Source of the DNA: Pseudomonas fluorescens
GTDB taxonomy: Bacteria; Pseudomonadota; Gammaproteobacteria; Pseudomonadales; Pseudomonadaceae
Assembly: GCF_018614775.1 (NCBI RefSeq)
Contig: NZ_JAGGOF010000025.1
Location: 87,113 to 151,112 of the forward strand
DNA length: 64,000 nucleotides
Reading direction: 5' to 3'
Shown piece after piece: positions 16,675 through 25,755 of this stretch (positions within the stretch are counted from its first letter, which is position 1; the number at the start of each line of letters is the position of its first letter). The notes below the pieces were generated by a model, which worked only from the letters and a program-made list of their open reading frames with translations, was not told the DNA's origin and ran no database searches. The translations under genes were made by a program, and so were the position numbers.

Positions 16675-17150
16675 AAAGGATCTCTCACACCGTTATCGCC
16701 TTGACGGCGATCATCGCGTTTTCAACGACCGCCTCTGCTGAGTCGCCTTCCCTCAGTGCTGCTCGCAGCCTGGTTACCCAGGAAAAGATCGGCAGGAATC
16801 TGCCTTCCCTCGCACTGTTGGCGGGAAAAAACACGACCACCTACGCAATGATTGCCGAAAAACTGGGTAACGCGCGGGCGAACAGTGCGTTGTCCGAAGA
16901 AATCAACGCGTTGTTGCCGCGCTACCAACCCAAGTGGGATGAGAACCTTGCCGTGGCCTATGAGCAGTCGTTCTCCCCGGAGGAGTTGTCATCCCTGGCG
17001 ACGGAAGGTCGTGCATCGAAGTACGCATCGAAAGTGCGGGAGCGGCAAGCAGAGATCGGTCAATACATGCAGTCGAGTTCCAAGCCGCTCCTGACCGCGC
17101 TGGTGTCGGAAGCGCTCAAGGCGGCGCTGACTAAAAGCATCGCCCAATAG
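16671..17150 (+). CDS. small exported protein of unknown function
   Basis: The 159-residue product starts with a clear signal peptide (MKRISHTVIALTAIIAFSTTASA, cleavage after residue 23). The mature part is helical and contains 'AVAYEQSFSPEELSSLATEGRASKYASK', which is like the DUF2059 pattern of periplasmic proteins but too divergent for a firm call. It is preceded by a 33-residue ORF with an ATGA overlap. No cysteines remain in the mature protein. Function unknown. Confidence 0.65.
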   Translation: MKRISHTVIALTAIIAFSTTASAESPSLSAARSLVTQEKIGRNLPSLALLAGKNTTTYAMIAEKLGNARANSALSEEINALLPRYQPKWDENLAVAYEQSFSPEELSSLATEGRASKYASKVRERQAEIGQYMQSSSKPLLTALVSEALKAALTKSIAQ

Positions 17151-17237
17151 CGGGTCAAGCCAATGTGATGGGCGGCGTTGGATTTCTTTGAGCAGGTCCC
17201 AGTCCAACAGCAAATCCGCGCAAAGCCTGCGCCGATG

Positions 17238-18053
17238 CTATCTGTCCGGCACGCCTGGCACGTCCATGTTTATCCTGCGCCAGGCCGCTTCGGAAAAGCT
17301 GTAGACCGAGAAAGCAATCAGTCCCAAGGCCATGACCATCAACGCCACTCCGCCGGCCGGCAGATTCTGCACCGCATCGAGGGCATCTTTCATCCCGGGT
17401 GGGTCCATGGCTTTGTAGGTCGAACCACTGACGATCAGCAGCAGGGCGATTTCGATAAACACCACCCCTCGTGCAATAAGACCGAAGCGCGACACCGGAC
17501 GCACATAGCGCATGACGTCTTCGTCTGCTTCAAAGTACTTCTCGAATGACGCCTTCCAGCCTTTGATAATGTGCGCAATGCCCACGCCCAGAGGCACGAG
17601 GGCGATGAGGTAGACCAGCACATTCGAGTGGTCCCAGGACAACAGGTGCGCGAGCAGGTCCTGGCTCTGTCCGCCGCCGGAGCCGCCCGAACGTCTGATG
17701 CCACTGATGAGCAGGCTCAAGGCAAAGAACGCCAACGCGCCGTTGACCAGGCCGCCGGCCAATAAACCTGCCCGGATCACCCAGCCCTTGAGGTCTTTAC
17801 CGTGATGGTCGACATCACGGGTGGCTTGCAGCACGCGCCAACCGGCGAAGGCGAGCAGCCCGGCCACCACCAGCGCCACCAGCGCATGGCCGAAGGGTTG
17901 GCTGAGCAACATTTCCAGACTCTTGTGGCTGTCCTTCGGGGTGCTCGAATCTTTGGCGGCCAGCAAGGCAAAAAGGCCGATGATCAGGTAAATAACGCCA
18001 CGGGCGGCATAGCCGCCGCGTGCCAGTAGAACCAGGCTCTGGTGTGGAGACAT
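17238..18053 (-). CDS. DUF1206 multi-span membrane protein
   Basis: The 271-residue protein has six hydrophobic helices arranged as three repeated pairs, each pair with an R-G-x-Y/V and 'G(V/L)(I/V)(Y/F)' pattern ('RGGYAARGVIYLIIGLFAL', 'GLIARGVVFIEIALLL'). This is the DUF1206 layout. The family is thought to reside in the inner membrane and has no established function. The gene stands alone, convergent with the secreted-protein gene before it. Confidence 0.85.
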   Translation of the reverse strand: MSPHQSLVLLARGGYAARGVIYLIIGLFALLAAKDSSTPKDSHKSLEMLLSQPFGHALVALVVAGLLAFAGWRVLQATRDVDHHGKDLKGWVIRAGLLAGGLVNGALAFFALSLLISGIRRSGGSGGGQSQDLLAHLLSWDHSNVLVYLIALVPLGVGIAHIIKGWKASFEKYFEADEDVMRYVRPVSRFGLIARGVVFIEIALLLIVSGSTYKAMDPPGMKDALDAVQNLPAGGVALMVMALGLIAFSVYSFSEAAWRRINMDVPGVPDR

Positions 18054-18137
18054 AAAATCAGCTTCCGTAGACGTGTTACAGAAGCAGACCCGTGGCGCTG
18101 CGAGGGGTTCGATTGAAGTTCGGCGTTCAGTACGGCA

Positions 18138-19196
18138 TCAGAGATGATCCGCATCAATCACCGCTTGGGCGAAGGCGTGCGGATCTTCCTGTGGCAGGTT
18201 GTGGCCGATGCCGCCGCTGATCAACCGGAACGCGTACTTGCCCGTGAAGCGCTTGGCGTAATCCGCCGGCGCCGGGTGCGGCGCTCCATTGGCGTCACCT
18301 TCCAGGGTGATGGTCGGCACGCTGATGGAGGGCGCCGTCGCCAGTTGCTGTTCCAACGCGTCGTAGCGGCTTTCACCCTTGACCAGCCCCAGGCGCCAGC
18401 GGTAATTGAATACCGTGATGTCAACGTGGTCAGGGTTTTCCAGGGCCTTGGCGCTCCGGTCGAATGTGGCGTCATCGAACGCCCATTTCGGCGAAGCCGA
18501 TTGCCAGATCAACTTGGCGAAATCATGGGTATTTTTCTCATACCCGGCGCGGCCGCGATCGGTGGCGAAATAGAACTGATACCACCACTGCAACTCAGCC
18601 TTGGGCGGCAGCGGATTCTGCCCGGCCGCCTGGTTGCCGATCAGATAGCCGCTGACCGACACCAACGCCTTGACCCGCTCCGGCCATAGCGCCGAGACGA
18701 TGTCCGCCGAGCGCGCGCCCCAATCGTAGCCGCCGAGCACCGCGTGCTTGATCTTCAGTGCATCCATGAAGTCGATGACATCGCTGGCCAGGGCGGCCGG
18801 TTGACCGTTGCGCAGGGTTTTCGCGGACCGGAAGTGCGTCTCGCCGTAGCCACGGGCATACGGCATCAGCACCCGATAACCCTTGGCGGCAAGCAAGGGG
18901 GCCACCTCGTCATAGCTGTGGATATCGTAGGGCCAGCCGTGCAGGAGAATCACCACCGGGCCGTCGGCCGGGCCTGTTTCGGCATACGCCACGTCCAGCA
19001 AGCCTGCCTCGATGTGCTTCAGTGGGCCGAACGGCGCGGGCGTCACCTGGGCGGCGCCCGCTTCGGTCGAGGCCGACGGCGCGCCGGTAGCCGATTGCGC
19101 GTTGGCCGCGCCGAGTGCGCCGAGCAGGGTGAGGGCCAGAATCGACGAACCGAACAGATGACGCTGGGTCTTGCCGTGCTGCATTGCCTTCTTCAT
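18138..19196 (-). CDS. exported alpha/beta hydrolase, epoxide-hydrolase-like
   Basis: ATG 19196 has a good ribosome site (GGAGGCACCACC) and gives 352 residues with a signal peptide of about 34 residues; the longer open frame to 19448 is not needed. The fold shows 'HGWP' (86-89), a nucleophile elbow G-G-Y-D-W-G with Asp158 in place of Ser, and a C-terminal 'GGIGHN' with His332. An Asp nucleophile with HGWP is typical of epoxide hydrolases and haloalkane dehalogenases, and 'HGxP' is the epoxide-hydrolase oxyanion motif. It would act in the periplasm on an unknown substrate. No regulator is adjacent. Confidence 0.85.
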   Translation of the reverse strand: MKKAMQHGKTQRHLFGSSILALTLLGALGAANAQSATGAPSASTEAGAAQVTPAPFGPLKHIEAGLLDVAYAETGPADGPVVILLHGWPYDIHSYDEVAPLLAAKGYRVLMPYARGYGETHFRSAKTLRNGQPAALASDVIDFMDALKIKHAVLGGYDWGARSADIVSALWPERVKALVSVSGYLIGNQAAGQNPLPPKAELQWWYQFYFATDRGRAGYEKNTHDFAKLIWQSASPKWAFDDATFDRSAKALENPDHVDITVFNYRWRLGLVKGESRYDALEQQLATAPSISVPTITLEGDANGAPHPAPADYAKRFTGKYAFRLISGGIGHNLPQEDPHAFAQAVIDADHL

Positions 19197-19371
19197 GGTG
19201 GTGCCTCCGTTGCGTGCCGTGGTCAGGGGCTCTGGGCGATCCCCTTCAAACCGTGGAGGCATTTGAACGTGGCGAGGTGTCTGGGCTGTGTCGGATTCAT
19301 GAGCGGGTGAAACATCGTGTACCGGGATATCGTTCAGACACACTGCGATACACGACAGGATGGGAGGATGG

Positions 19372-19686
19372 TCAAAGCGCCAGGATTGCATTGGCCAGTT
19401 GCTGATCGGATACCGAAGGATCCTTGAGCACTTCGCGAATATGGGCAAACGCCGCCTCCACGCGGGCGCCGCGAATGTCGCCGTTGCTGGCGACGAAAGC
19501 GGCGGCGTCGTCCTTGGCCGCCAGCACGATCTTGTCGTCCTTGAACGAGCTGCTGGTGCCTTTGCTGGCGCTCATGCTCAAGCTTACGGTGAGGTCGGTG
19601 GTCATGACGAAGCTGGTGGCGTGGGCCTGGGTGCCCGTCAGGCAGCACGCCAGGCACAACATGCGAAGCGGGTGTACGGTTTTCAT
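19372..19686 (-). CDS. DUF2388 small exported protein
   Basis: ATG 19686 gives 104 residues with a signal peptide (MKTVHPLRMLCLACCLTGTQ, cut near residue 24). The mature part starts 'SFVMTTDLTVSLSMSASKGTS' and ends 'SDQQLANAILAL', the pattern of DUF2388 proteins, which are found mainly in pseudomonads, often several per genome. Their role is unknown; they are periplasmic or secreted. It is divergently placed from the MipA gene. Confidence 0.82.
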   Translation of the reverse strand: MKTVHPLRMLCLACCLTGTQAHATSFVMTTDLTVSLSMSASKGTSSSFKDDKIVLAAKDDAAAFVASNGDIRGARVEAAFAHIREVLKDPSVSDQQLANAILAL

Positions 19687-19814
19687 GAAAAGCTCGAAGC
19701 GTTGCAAATGGGAAGCGCACCCTAACAAGGGCGAGTCCATGGCAACTTCATGAGCTTTGCAAAGGATTGTTAAAAAGTGCACGGCGCTGCCGGGTGCCCG
19801 GGTTTACAGTCTTT

Positions 19815-19847
19815 GACAATTTCACGACAAAGCTGCCAAAGATTGTC
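19815..19847. promoter_or_regulatory. inverted repeat in the MipA promoter region
   Basis: GACAAT (19815-19820) and ATTGTC (19842-19847) form an inverted repeat that also contains TTGACA, a good -35 hexamer, about 80 bases before the MipA start. It could be the binding site of the two-component regulator encoded downstream. Weak evidence. Confidence 0.3.
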
Positions 19848-19897
19848 GGCCGACCGCCACCTAGCATGGGCGCATCCCAACCTCATCGGATGTCACC

Positions 19898-20689
19898 ATG
19901 TCTATTTCGCTTCGCCTATTGTGCCTGTCTTCCGTTTGCCTGCTGCTCCCGGCCACCGCCCTGCGCGCCGAGGACTGGCATTACAGCTTGCATGCCGGCG
20001 CCGCTAGCGCGCCACGTTACAGCGGCGCTACCGAGCGTGCGCTGGTGCCGATGCTCGGAGGAGGAATCACCAGTCCCGGCGGGTTCTTCCTGGACACCGA
20101 CAAGGGCTTGGGCTGGGCGTTCGATGGCGACGACTTCGGCCTCAGTGTCTATGTCAACGGCAGCGCCTCGCGCAAAGATCGACGTTCCAAATTCAAAGGC
20201 TCGGACGAACTCAATGGCATGGGTTCAATCAAGTCGCGCCCTGTGCTGGGCCTGGACGGGACCTACCACCTGGGCGCGGTGATCCTGGGCGCCAACTTTG
20301 AACATGCCGCAGAAGAGGACAAGGACGAGCCCGACACCGGATCGGCCTACAATCGTCTGAAATTGAGCCTGAGCCTGCCGCTGTACAAGGGGCGGATGGG
20401 CGAGCTGGTGGGCAGTGTCAACAGCCAGTTTGGCGACAGTGATTACGTGCGCACCTGGTACGGCGTCAGCGAGGCCCAGGCGTCGCGCAGCCAATTTCAT
20501 GCCTACAGTGCCCGTGGCGGGATGTTCAGCCGCGGTGCAGAGTTGACCTGGACGCTGCCGATCGACGAGCGTTGGAGTGTATCGACCGTGGCGACGGTCG
20601 ATTACCTGGCGAACGACGCTGCCGACAGCCCGATTGTCGAGCGCCGTTTGCAGAGCTCGCTGGCCGCGCAGGTGATCTACTCGTTCTGA
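19898..20689 (+). CDS. MipA/OmpV family outer-membrane protein
   Basis: The 263-residue protein has a signal peptide (residues 1-24, ending 'TALRAED') and then alternating beta-strands ending in aromatic 'VIYSF', as in outer-membrane barrels. 'APRYSGATERALVPMLGGG' and 'GFFLDTDKGLGW' are hallmarks of the MipA/OmpV family. Members scaffold peptidoglycan enzymes (MipA) or act as porins. The two-component system that follows convergently is the likely regulator, as in several Gram-negative genomes where rstAB-like genes sit next to a mipA-like gene. Confidence 0.85.
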   Translation: MSISLRLLCLSSVCLLLPATALRAEDWHYSLHAGAASAPRYSGATERALVPMLGGGITSPGGFFLDTDKGLGWAFDGDDFGLSVYVNGSASRKDRRSKFKGSDELNGMGSIKSRPVLGLDGTYHLGAVILGANFEHAAEEDKDEPDTGSAYNRLKLSLSLPLYKGRMGELVGSVNSQFGDSDYVRTWYGVSEAQASRSQFHAYSARGGMFSRGAELTWTLPIDERWSVSTVATVDYLANDAADSPIVERRLQSSLAAQVIYSF

Positions 20690-20712
20690 CGCCTGCGCCT
20701 GCCCGGCGCGGT

Positions 20713-21999
20713 TTAGCGCTGGACGGGCCAGGTCATGCGCAAGGAAGCGCCGCCCAAAGCCGAATCCCCCGCTTGCACCTGGCCTCCATGGGACTGCGCG
20801 ACGCGACGCACCAGCGCCAGCCCCAGGCCGAATCCTCCGGTGCGCCGATCACGACTGGTGTCGAGCCGCGAGAACGGTTCAAAAATCTTCTCCCGCCCCT
20901 CTACCGGTACACCCGGACCATCGTCGTCGACCTGCAACCGATAGTGATCAGCGTTGCGCAACAGCGATACGTGGACGTGACCGTCGGCATAACGAATGGC
21001 GTTGCGCAGCAGATTGATCACTGCCCTGGCCATGAAGCGCGGTTCGATGTCGAACGTCTCGACCTGGCAGGCCACCACACGCACCTCGATGTGACCGGCC
21101 TCGGCCTCCAGCGTGACACTGGCGACCACGCTGTCCAGCCAGCTACTGGCTTCGATGCGTTGCAGGCTGATTGCCGTCGCACCGTGTTCCAGGCTGGCGT
21201 AAGTCAGCAGCTCGGAAACCATGTCTTCCAACTCACCGAGGTCTGCGTACATGTCATCGATCAATTGACGGGCATTGGCAGGATCCTGGCATTGCTTGAG
21301 CTGGTCGAGTTCGAAGTTCAGGCGTGCGATGGGCGTGCGCAGCTCATGGGAGACCGCATTGGTCAGTTCTCGCTGGTTGGCGATCAGGCCTTCGATGCGC
21401 GCGGCCATGAGGTCGAAATGCCCGGCTACTTCGCTGATGCTGGAACGCTGGGACATGCGGACCCGCGCTGATAGATCATTGTCCCCGAAGCGTTGTGCGG
21501 CCAGGCGCAGCCTTTCCAGGTCGCGCCAGTGTGGACGCACCCAGAAGAACAGAATGATGCCCACCAATACCGCCAGCATCAGGTAGGCGGCGCCGATGTA
21601 AAACGGTATGAAGTTGGGCTCGAGCGGCAGCTTGAGGCTCAGCAATTGATTGCCGTTGTCGATGCGGCTGAAGAGCTGCGTGTACTTGTCACGCAGCACC
21701 AGTTTGTTATCGGCCAGTAACTTTTTCTCGGCGTCGCTCAGTGCCAGCTGATCGGCTTGTACCAGCGCCAACTCAAGGCCGGAATCAGGACGCAAGGCCT
21801 CCAGTTGCTGTTCTCGCTGTTCGCCATGCACATCGCGCAGTTGCTTGACCAAGGCCTGCGCCTGCCCGCGAAACGACTCGCGGTGGAAGGTCTGCATCTG
21901 CCCGTCGAGCAGCGCATCGAAAGTATGCTCGACCGCCTGCAATGCCAGGACCAGGCCGATTGCGAGCATCAGATACAGGCCAAGGAAAAGGCGCAGCAT
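20713..21999 (-). CDS. sensor histidine kinase, RstB-like
   Basis: The 428-residue kinase has a first membrane helix at residues 1-20, a periplasmic sensor of about 110 residues, a second helix at about 131-153, a HAMP region and a kinase core. The phospho-accepting His218 is in 'AVSHELRTPIARLNFELDQL'. ATP-binding boxes are 'NLLRNAIRYA' (N), 'VDDDGPGVP' (G1) and 'GFGLGLALV' (G2). It is immediately downstream of the response-regulator gene (adjacent stop and start, no gap), forming one operon. The signal is unknown; the neighbouring MipA gene suggests envelope stress or antibiotic response. Confidence 0.9.
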   Translation of the reverse strand: MLRLFLGLYLMLAIGLVLALQAVEHTFDALLDGQMQTFHRESFRGQAQALVKQLRDVHGEQREQQLEALRPDSGLELALVQADQLALSDAEKKLLADNKLVLRDKYTQLFSRIDNGNQLLSLKLPLEPNFIPFYIGAAYLMLAVLVGIILFFWVRPHWRDLERLRLAAQRFGDNDLSARVRMSQRSSISEVAGHFDLMAARIEGLIANQRELTNAVSHELRTPIARLNFELDQLKQCQDPANARQLIDDMYADLGELEDMVSELLTYASLEHGATAISLQRIEASSWLDSVVASVTLEAEAGHIEVRVVACQVETFDIEPRFMARAVINLLRNAIRYADGHVHVSLLRNADHYRLQVDDDGPGVPVEGREKIFEPFSRLDTSRDRRTGGFGLGLALVRRVAQSHGGQVQAGDSALGGASLRMTWPVQR

Positions 22000-22719
22000 C
22001 TACAATTCCCAGGCGAAGGGGTTGAACAGGTAGCCCTTGCCCCAGATGGTCTTGATACACACCGGTTCGCGTGGATTGTCCTTGAGCTTGCCCCGCAGTT
22101 TGCTGATATAGACATCGACACTGCGGTTCATGCCATCGAAGGCAATGCCACGCATCTGATTGAGAATGTCATCACGGGACAACGTTAATCCAGCATTGTC
22201 CGCCAGCAGCCAGAGCAGTTCGAATTCCATGGTGGTGAGTTCGATCAGCTCGCCGGCCAGGCGTGCTTCACGGCAGGTCCGGTCGATCGTCAGGCGGCCG
22301 AATTCCAGGACACTCCCGGCGGTGCTTTGTGGCGTATGGCGGCGCTGCAAGGCGCGCAGGCGTGCAAGCAGCACAGGGGGCTTGATGGGCTTGATCACAT
22401 AGTCATCGGCGCCGGACTCCAGGCCGAGGATATGGTCCAGGTCGTCCTCCCTGGCGGTGAGGATGACGATCGGTGTATCGCTGAGTGCGCGAATCTCCCG
22501 GCAGACGTGCAAGCCACTCTGGCCGGGCAGCATGAGATCAAGAACAACCATCGTCGGTTTGAACTCGATGAACGCGCCCAGGGCAAGGTCGCCTCGGTGC
22601 ACTTCACGTACGTCAAAGCCATGTTGCGCGAGGAAACTTGCGATCAACCCGCTGAGCTTTTCGTCGTCCTCCACCAGCAAGACTTTGCCCGAACCCGAGT
22701 CATCCATAATGACCATCAC
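22000..22719 (-). CDS. OmpR-family response regulator, RstA-like
   Basis: The 239-residue regulator has a receiver domain ('LLVEDDEKLSGL', phospho-acceptor Asp61 in 'VVLDLMLPG', Thr-Ala in 'IVILTAREDD', Lys in 'YVIKPIKPP') and an OmpR/PhoB winged-helix domain ('LTTMEFELLWLLADNAG', 'RSVDVYISKLRGKL'). It is paired with the kinase gene that follows directly. Start could be the first ATG (22719) or the ATG at residue 5 ('MDDSGSG'); the difference is four residues. Likely targets include the MipA gene. Confidence 0.92.
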   Translation of the reverse strand: MMVIMDDSGSGKVLLVEDDEKLSGLIASFLAQHGFDVREVHRGDLALGAFIEFKPTMVVLDLMLPGQSGLHVCREIRALSDTPIVILTAREDDLDHILGLESGADDYVIKPIKPPVLLARLRALQRRHTPQSTAGSVLEFGRLTIDRTCREARLAGELIELTTMEFELLWLLADNAGLTLSRDDILNQMRGIAFDGMNRSVDVYISKLRGKLKDNPREPVCIKTIWGKGYLFNPFAWEL

Positions 22720-22809
22720 TCACGCTGAAAAAGTGCGTGCATTATGCCGTCAAGCCGCTGCCGAGACTATTGCCGCCGGTGACAAAACGCGCTGAACAGG
22801 GCGGGTAAG

Positions 22810-23796
22810 TCAGGTATTCAACGGCAACTGCGGCGTATCCGGATTCAACTGCTGCTTTCTGAATTGCCCCGGCGGCTGCCCGTGGATCTGCCGAAAGCGC
22901 CGGGAGAAATAGGCCTCGTCGGCAAACCCGCACAACCGCGCCACTTCACCCACCGGGCGCGTTCCATTGAGCAGATAGTTGCGTGCCGCGTGCATCCGTC
23001 GCTCCAGCACCAGTTCGGTGAAGGTCTTGCCGATTTCCTTGCGCAGCCAGTGGGTCAGGTAGGTCGGTGACAGGTAAGTCGCGGCCGCCACCTTGATCAG
23101 GTTGAGGTCGGGGTCGGCGATGTTCTTGCGCAGGTATTCGGACATCCGGCCCAACGCATCGCGGCGACTGACTTCGGCGGCATTCTCTTCCGCCAACCGT
23201 TTGAGCGGTTCGGCGTAGAGGGTGCAGACACTGCCGATCAATTGCAGCAACAGGCCCTTGAGCATCTCGCGGGTGCCGAACTGGCGATTTTCATCGAGCA
23301 GGCGCATCTGCTCGATCAGGCCGCAGACCCGGGCGAAATCCTCATCGCCCAGGATGAAGTCCAGGTGTTCCTGGAAGCGGAAGGGCGACAACTCCGGTGC
23401 CAGCAGAATCGACACTTCCTCCAGGTCCATCGGGTCGCACTGCAAATGCGGCAGCAGGAAGGTCTGGGAAAAGTTGATCACCATGAAGTTGCTGTTGGCC
23501 GGGTGCGGGATCACATGCACCCGGTGGGGCAGGATGAAGGCCAGGGTATTGCGCGGGAATGGACGTTCGGCGTTGCCGACGTGTTGCACCGTATCGCCGC
23601 CCAGGTTGATCTGGATCTGAAAGTACTCATGGCGATGGGGGCTGGTTTCGGCGCGCCGTCCCTTCTTGTCGCGGATGTAGAAGTCCGTCAATTCACTGCG
23701 CTGCTGCATGACATAGGTGGGGACTCGGCTCGGTGCGGGCATCTCCTGGGAATCCTCTACGGGTACATGGCGATGGCTGTGATTGTGAGCGCGCAT
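22810..23796 (-). CDS. AraC-family transcriptional regulator
   Basis: The 328-residue protein has a cupin-like N-terminal sensing domain ('SPHRHEYFQIQINLGGDTVQHV', in parts) and a C-terminal AraC DNA-binding domain with two helix-turn-helix units (about residues 225-320: 'KVAAATYLSPTYLTHWLRKEIG', 'VGEVARLCGFADEAYFSRRFRQ'). It is transcribed away from the MFS/FAH/SDR/dehydrogenase operon 510 bases to the right. The simplest reading is that it activates that operon in response to the transported compound. Confidence 0.9.
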   Translation of the reverse strand: MRAHNHSHRHVPVEDSQEMPAPSRVPTYVMQQRSELTDFYIRDKKGRRAETSPHRHEYFQIQINLGGDTVQHVGNAERPFPRNTLAFILPHRVHVIPHPANSNFMVINFSQTFLLPHLQCDPMDLEEVSILLAPELSPFRFQEHLDFILGDEDFARVCGLIEQMRLLDENRQFGTREMLKGLLLQLIGSVCTLYAEPLKRLAEENAAEVSRRDALGRMSEYLRKNIADPDLNLIKVAAATYLSPTYLTHWLRKEIGKTFTELVLERRMHAARNYLLNGTRPVGEVARLCGFADEAYFSRRFRQIHGQPPGQFRKQQLNPDTPQLPLNT

Positions 23797-24305
23797 CCGA
23801 CTGACTTACAAGGAGTTATACGATGAGAGGTCCTGTGCGTGAGTTTTTGGTGTTCTCCGGGTAGAAGATGGTTGTCCAAAACCATTAATCCGCATTTGAA
23901 GAATTTCTCTTTTTAAAACAGTGAGTTGTGAGTTATGTAAAAAGGCTCTAAAAAAACCAGCTGATTTGTATTTTTTGGACAGGGCCCATCCGTGTAGCTT
24001 CGAGCGAAAAAAACGATCTAACGCTTCGGTTGATTTTGAATGGTTGTACGACCACTGTAAGGCCACGCAACCGACGCTTATCCAAAAACAATCAAGAGGT
24101 GCGCTCATCATGAAGCGGTTTCCATTACTCGCTGACCCTCCCGACGTTTCCCACGGCACAGCCTGTTGCGCGGTGTCTTGCACCGTCTGACACCGGCGGT
24201 TCGCATTTCTCATTCCAGTAGCAATCGTGCTGCCCCGACATCGAGGGCAACGGCTTCGGCTGCTCGTAAACATTTCGACGCTTCTAACAATAACGAGGTC
24301 TACTC
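23797..24305. other. long AT-richer intergenic region between AraC gene and MFS operon
   Basis: About 510 bases without a solid gene, with AT-rich stretches around 23880-24040 unlike the GC-rich neighbours. It should hold the AraC operator and both promoters. Two small frames have good ribosome sites: 23823-23864 (13 residues after AAGGAGTTATACG) and 24110-24190 (26 residues, three cysteines near the end, after GAGGTGCGCTCATC). Either may be a leader peptide. Neither is supported beyond its start signals. Confidence 0.4.
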
Positions 24306-25655
24306 ATGTCGAATTCCCACACCTCCCAGACCACCGCCGCGCCGGTGATCACCGGCGCCCGGGACGCTGCAGTGCCGCAGCGACTGCCGTCGCGGCGGCG
24401 CTGGTTCATGCTGTCGTTGCTGTTGATCGCGACCATCATCAACTACATCGACCGGGTGAATATCTCGATTGCTGCACCGTTCCTGGCCAAGGACCTGGGC
24501 CTGGACAAGATTGAAATGGGCCTGATCTTTTCCGCCTTTGCCTGGACTTATGCACTGGCATTGGTGCCCGCCGGGTTCATTGCCGACCGCTTCGGTTCCC
24601 GCTTCACCTACGGGGTGTCGCTGATCAGTTGGTCGACCGTCACCGTGTGCCAGGGTTTCGCCACGGGGTTTGCCTCATTGTTCGGGCTACGCCTGGCGGT
24701 GGGCGCGATGGAAGCGCCGGCATTTCCGGCCAACAGCCGGGCGGTCACGGTGTGGTTCCCGGCGCGCGAGCGGGGCATGGCGAGCAGTATCTACGTCTGC
24801 GGCCAATACCTGGGCACGGCGCTGTTTACTGGCGCGCTGCTTTGGCTGGCAACGACCTACGACTGGCGGCATGTTTTCTACAGCACCGGCGCCCTCGGTG
24901 TCGTGTTTGGCGTGGCCTGGCTGTACCTTTATCGCGACCCGATGAACTGCAAGAAAGTCAGCAAGGAAGAGTTGAAGTACATCGAAGCCGGGGGCGGGCT
25001 GGTCAAGAGCAGCCAGGAGCGCACCCGCTTCAACTGGCGGCAGATTACGGAGCTGTTCAGCTACCGTCAGGTCTGGGCGATCTGTATCGGTAAGTTCGCC
25101 AGCACCTCGGCGCTGTACTTTTTCCTCACATGGTTTCCGACCTACCTGATCGAAGAGCGTCAACTGACCATGATCAAGGCCGGAATTTTCGCCGTGCTGC
25201 CGTTCGTGGGCGCGACCGTCGGCATCCTGCTGGCGGGGATCGTCTCCGACCTGTTGATTCGCCGTGGCTATTCGCTGTCCTTCGCACGCAAGTTGCCCCT
25301 GGTGGTCGGATCGATGCTGGGCATGTCCATTGTCCTGGTGAATTTCACCGATTCGAACGTGATCTGCATTGCCATCCTGACCATCGCCTTCTTCGCCCAA
25401 GGCATCGCCTCGTCCTCGTGGGCGGCGGTCTCGGAAGTGGCGCCCAAGGAACTGATCGGGCTGACTGGCGGCGTCACCAGCCTGGCCGCCAACATCGGCG
25501 GCATTGTCACCCCCATCGTGATCGGCGCGATCGTCCACAAGACCGGCTCGTTCGCCCTGGCCTTCTGGTTCATCGGCGGCGTGGCGCTGATCGGCACGTT
25601 GTCCTATTCGTTGTTGCTCGGCCGCCTGTATCGCATTGAACTCAAGGCGCGCTGA
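24306..25655 (+). CDS. MFS transporter, anion:cation symporter (ACS) type
   Basis: The 449-residue protein has 12 predicted membrane helices and ACS-family features: 'NYIDRVNISIAAPFLAKDLG' after helix 1, 'ADRFGSRFTYGVSL' between helices 2 and 3, 'EAPAFPANSRAVTVWFPARERG' (in parts) after helix 4. This subgroup imports sugar acids such as galactonate, glucarate or hydroxy-acids with a cation. It is the first gene of a four-gene operon for degradation of an organic acid (AACGAGGTCTACTC ribosome site before ATG 24306). Confidence 0.9.
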   Translation: MSNSHTSQTTAAPVITGARDAAVPQRLPSRRRWFMLSLLLIATIINYIDRVNISIAAPFLAKDLGLDKIEMGLIFSAFAWTYALALVPAGFIADRFGSRFTYGVSLISWSTVTVCQGFATGFASLFGLRLAVGAMEAPAFPANSRAVTVWFPARERGMASSIYVCGQYLGTALFTGALLWLATTYDWRHVFYSTGALGVVFGVAWLYLYRDPMNCKKVSKEELKYIEAGGGLVKSSQERTRFNWRQITELFSYRQVWAICIGKFASTSALYFFLTWFPTYLIEERQLTMIKAGIFAVLPFVGATVGILLAGIVSDLLIRRGYSLSFARKLPLVVGSMLGMSIVLVNFTDSNVICIAILTIAFFAQGIASSSWAAVSEVAPKELIGLTGGVTSLAANIGGIVTPIVIGAIVHKTGSFALAFWFIGGVALIGTLSYSLLLGRLYRIELKAR

Positions 25656-25755
25656 GTCAAGAAAACCGTTTTTCTCCAAGACGAGGCGGCATTCCTCCAA
25701 CTTCACCCGGGATTGCCGCCGTACGCTGACACCACCAACAGGACTTTTTACCAGG

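Noticed and set aside
15016..17150. Integrated element with attachment-site duplication at tRNA-Ser
   Set aside because: I find no second copy of the tRNA 3' end and no integrase gene in the following 2 kb.
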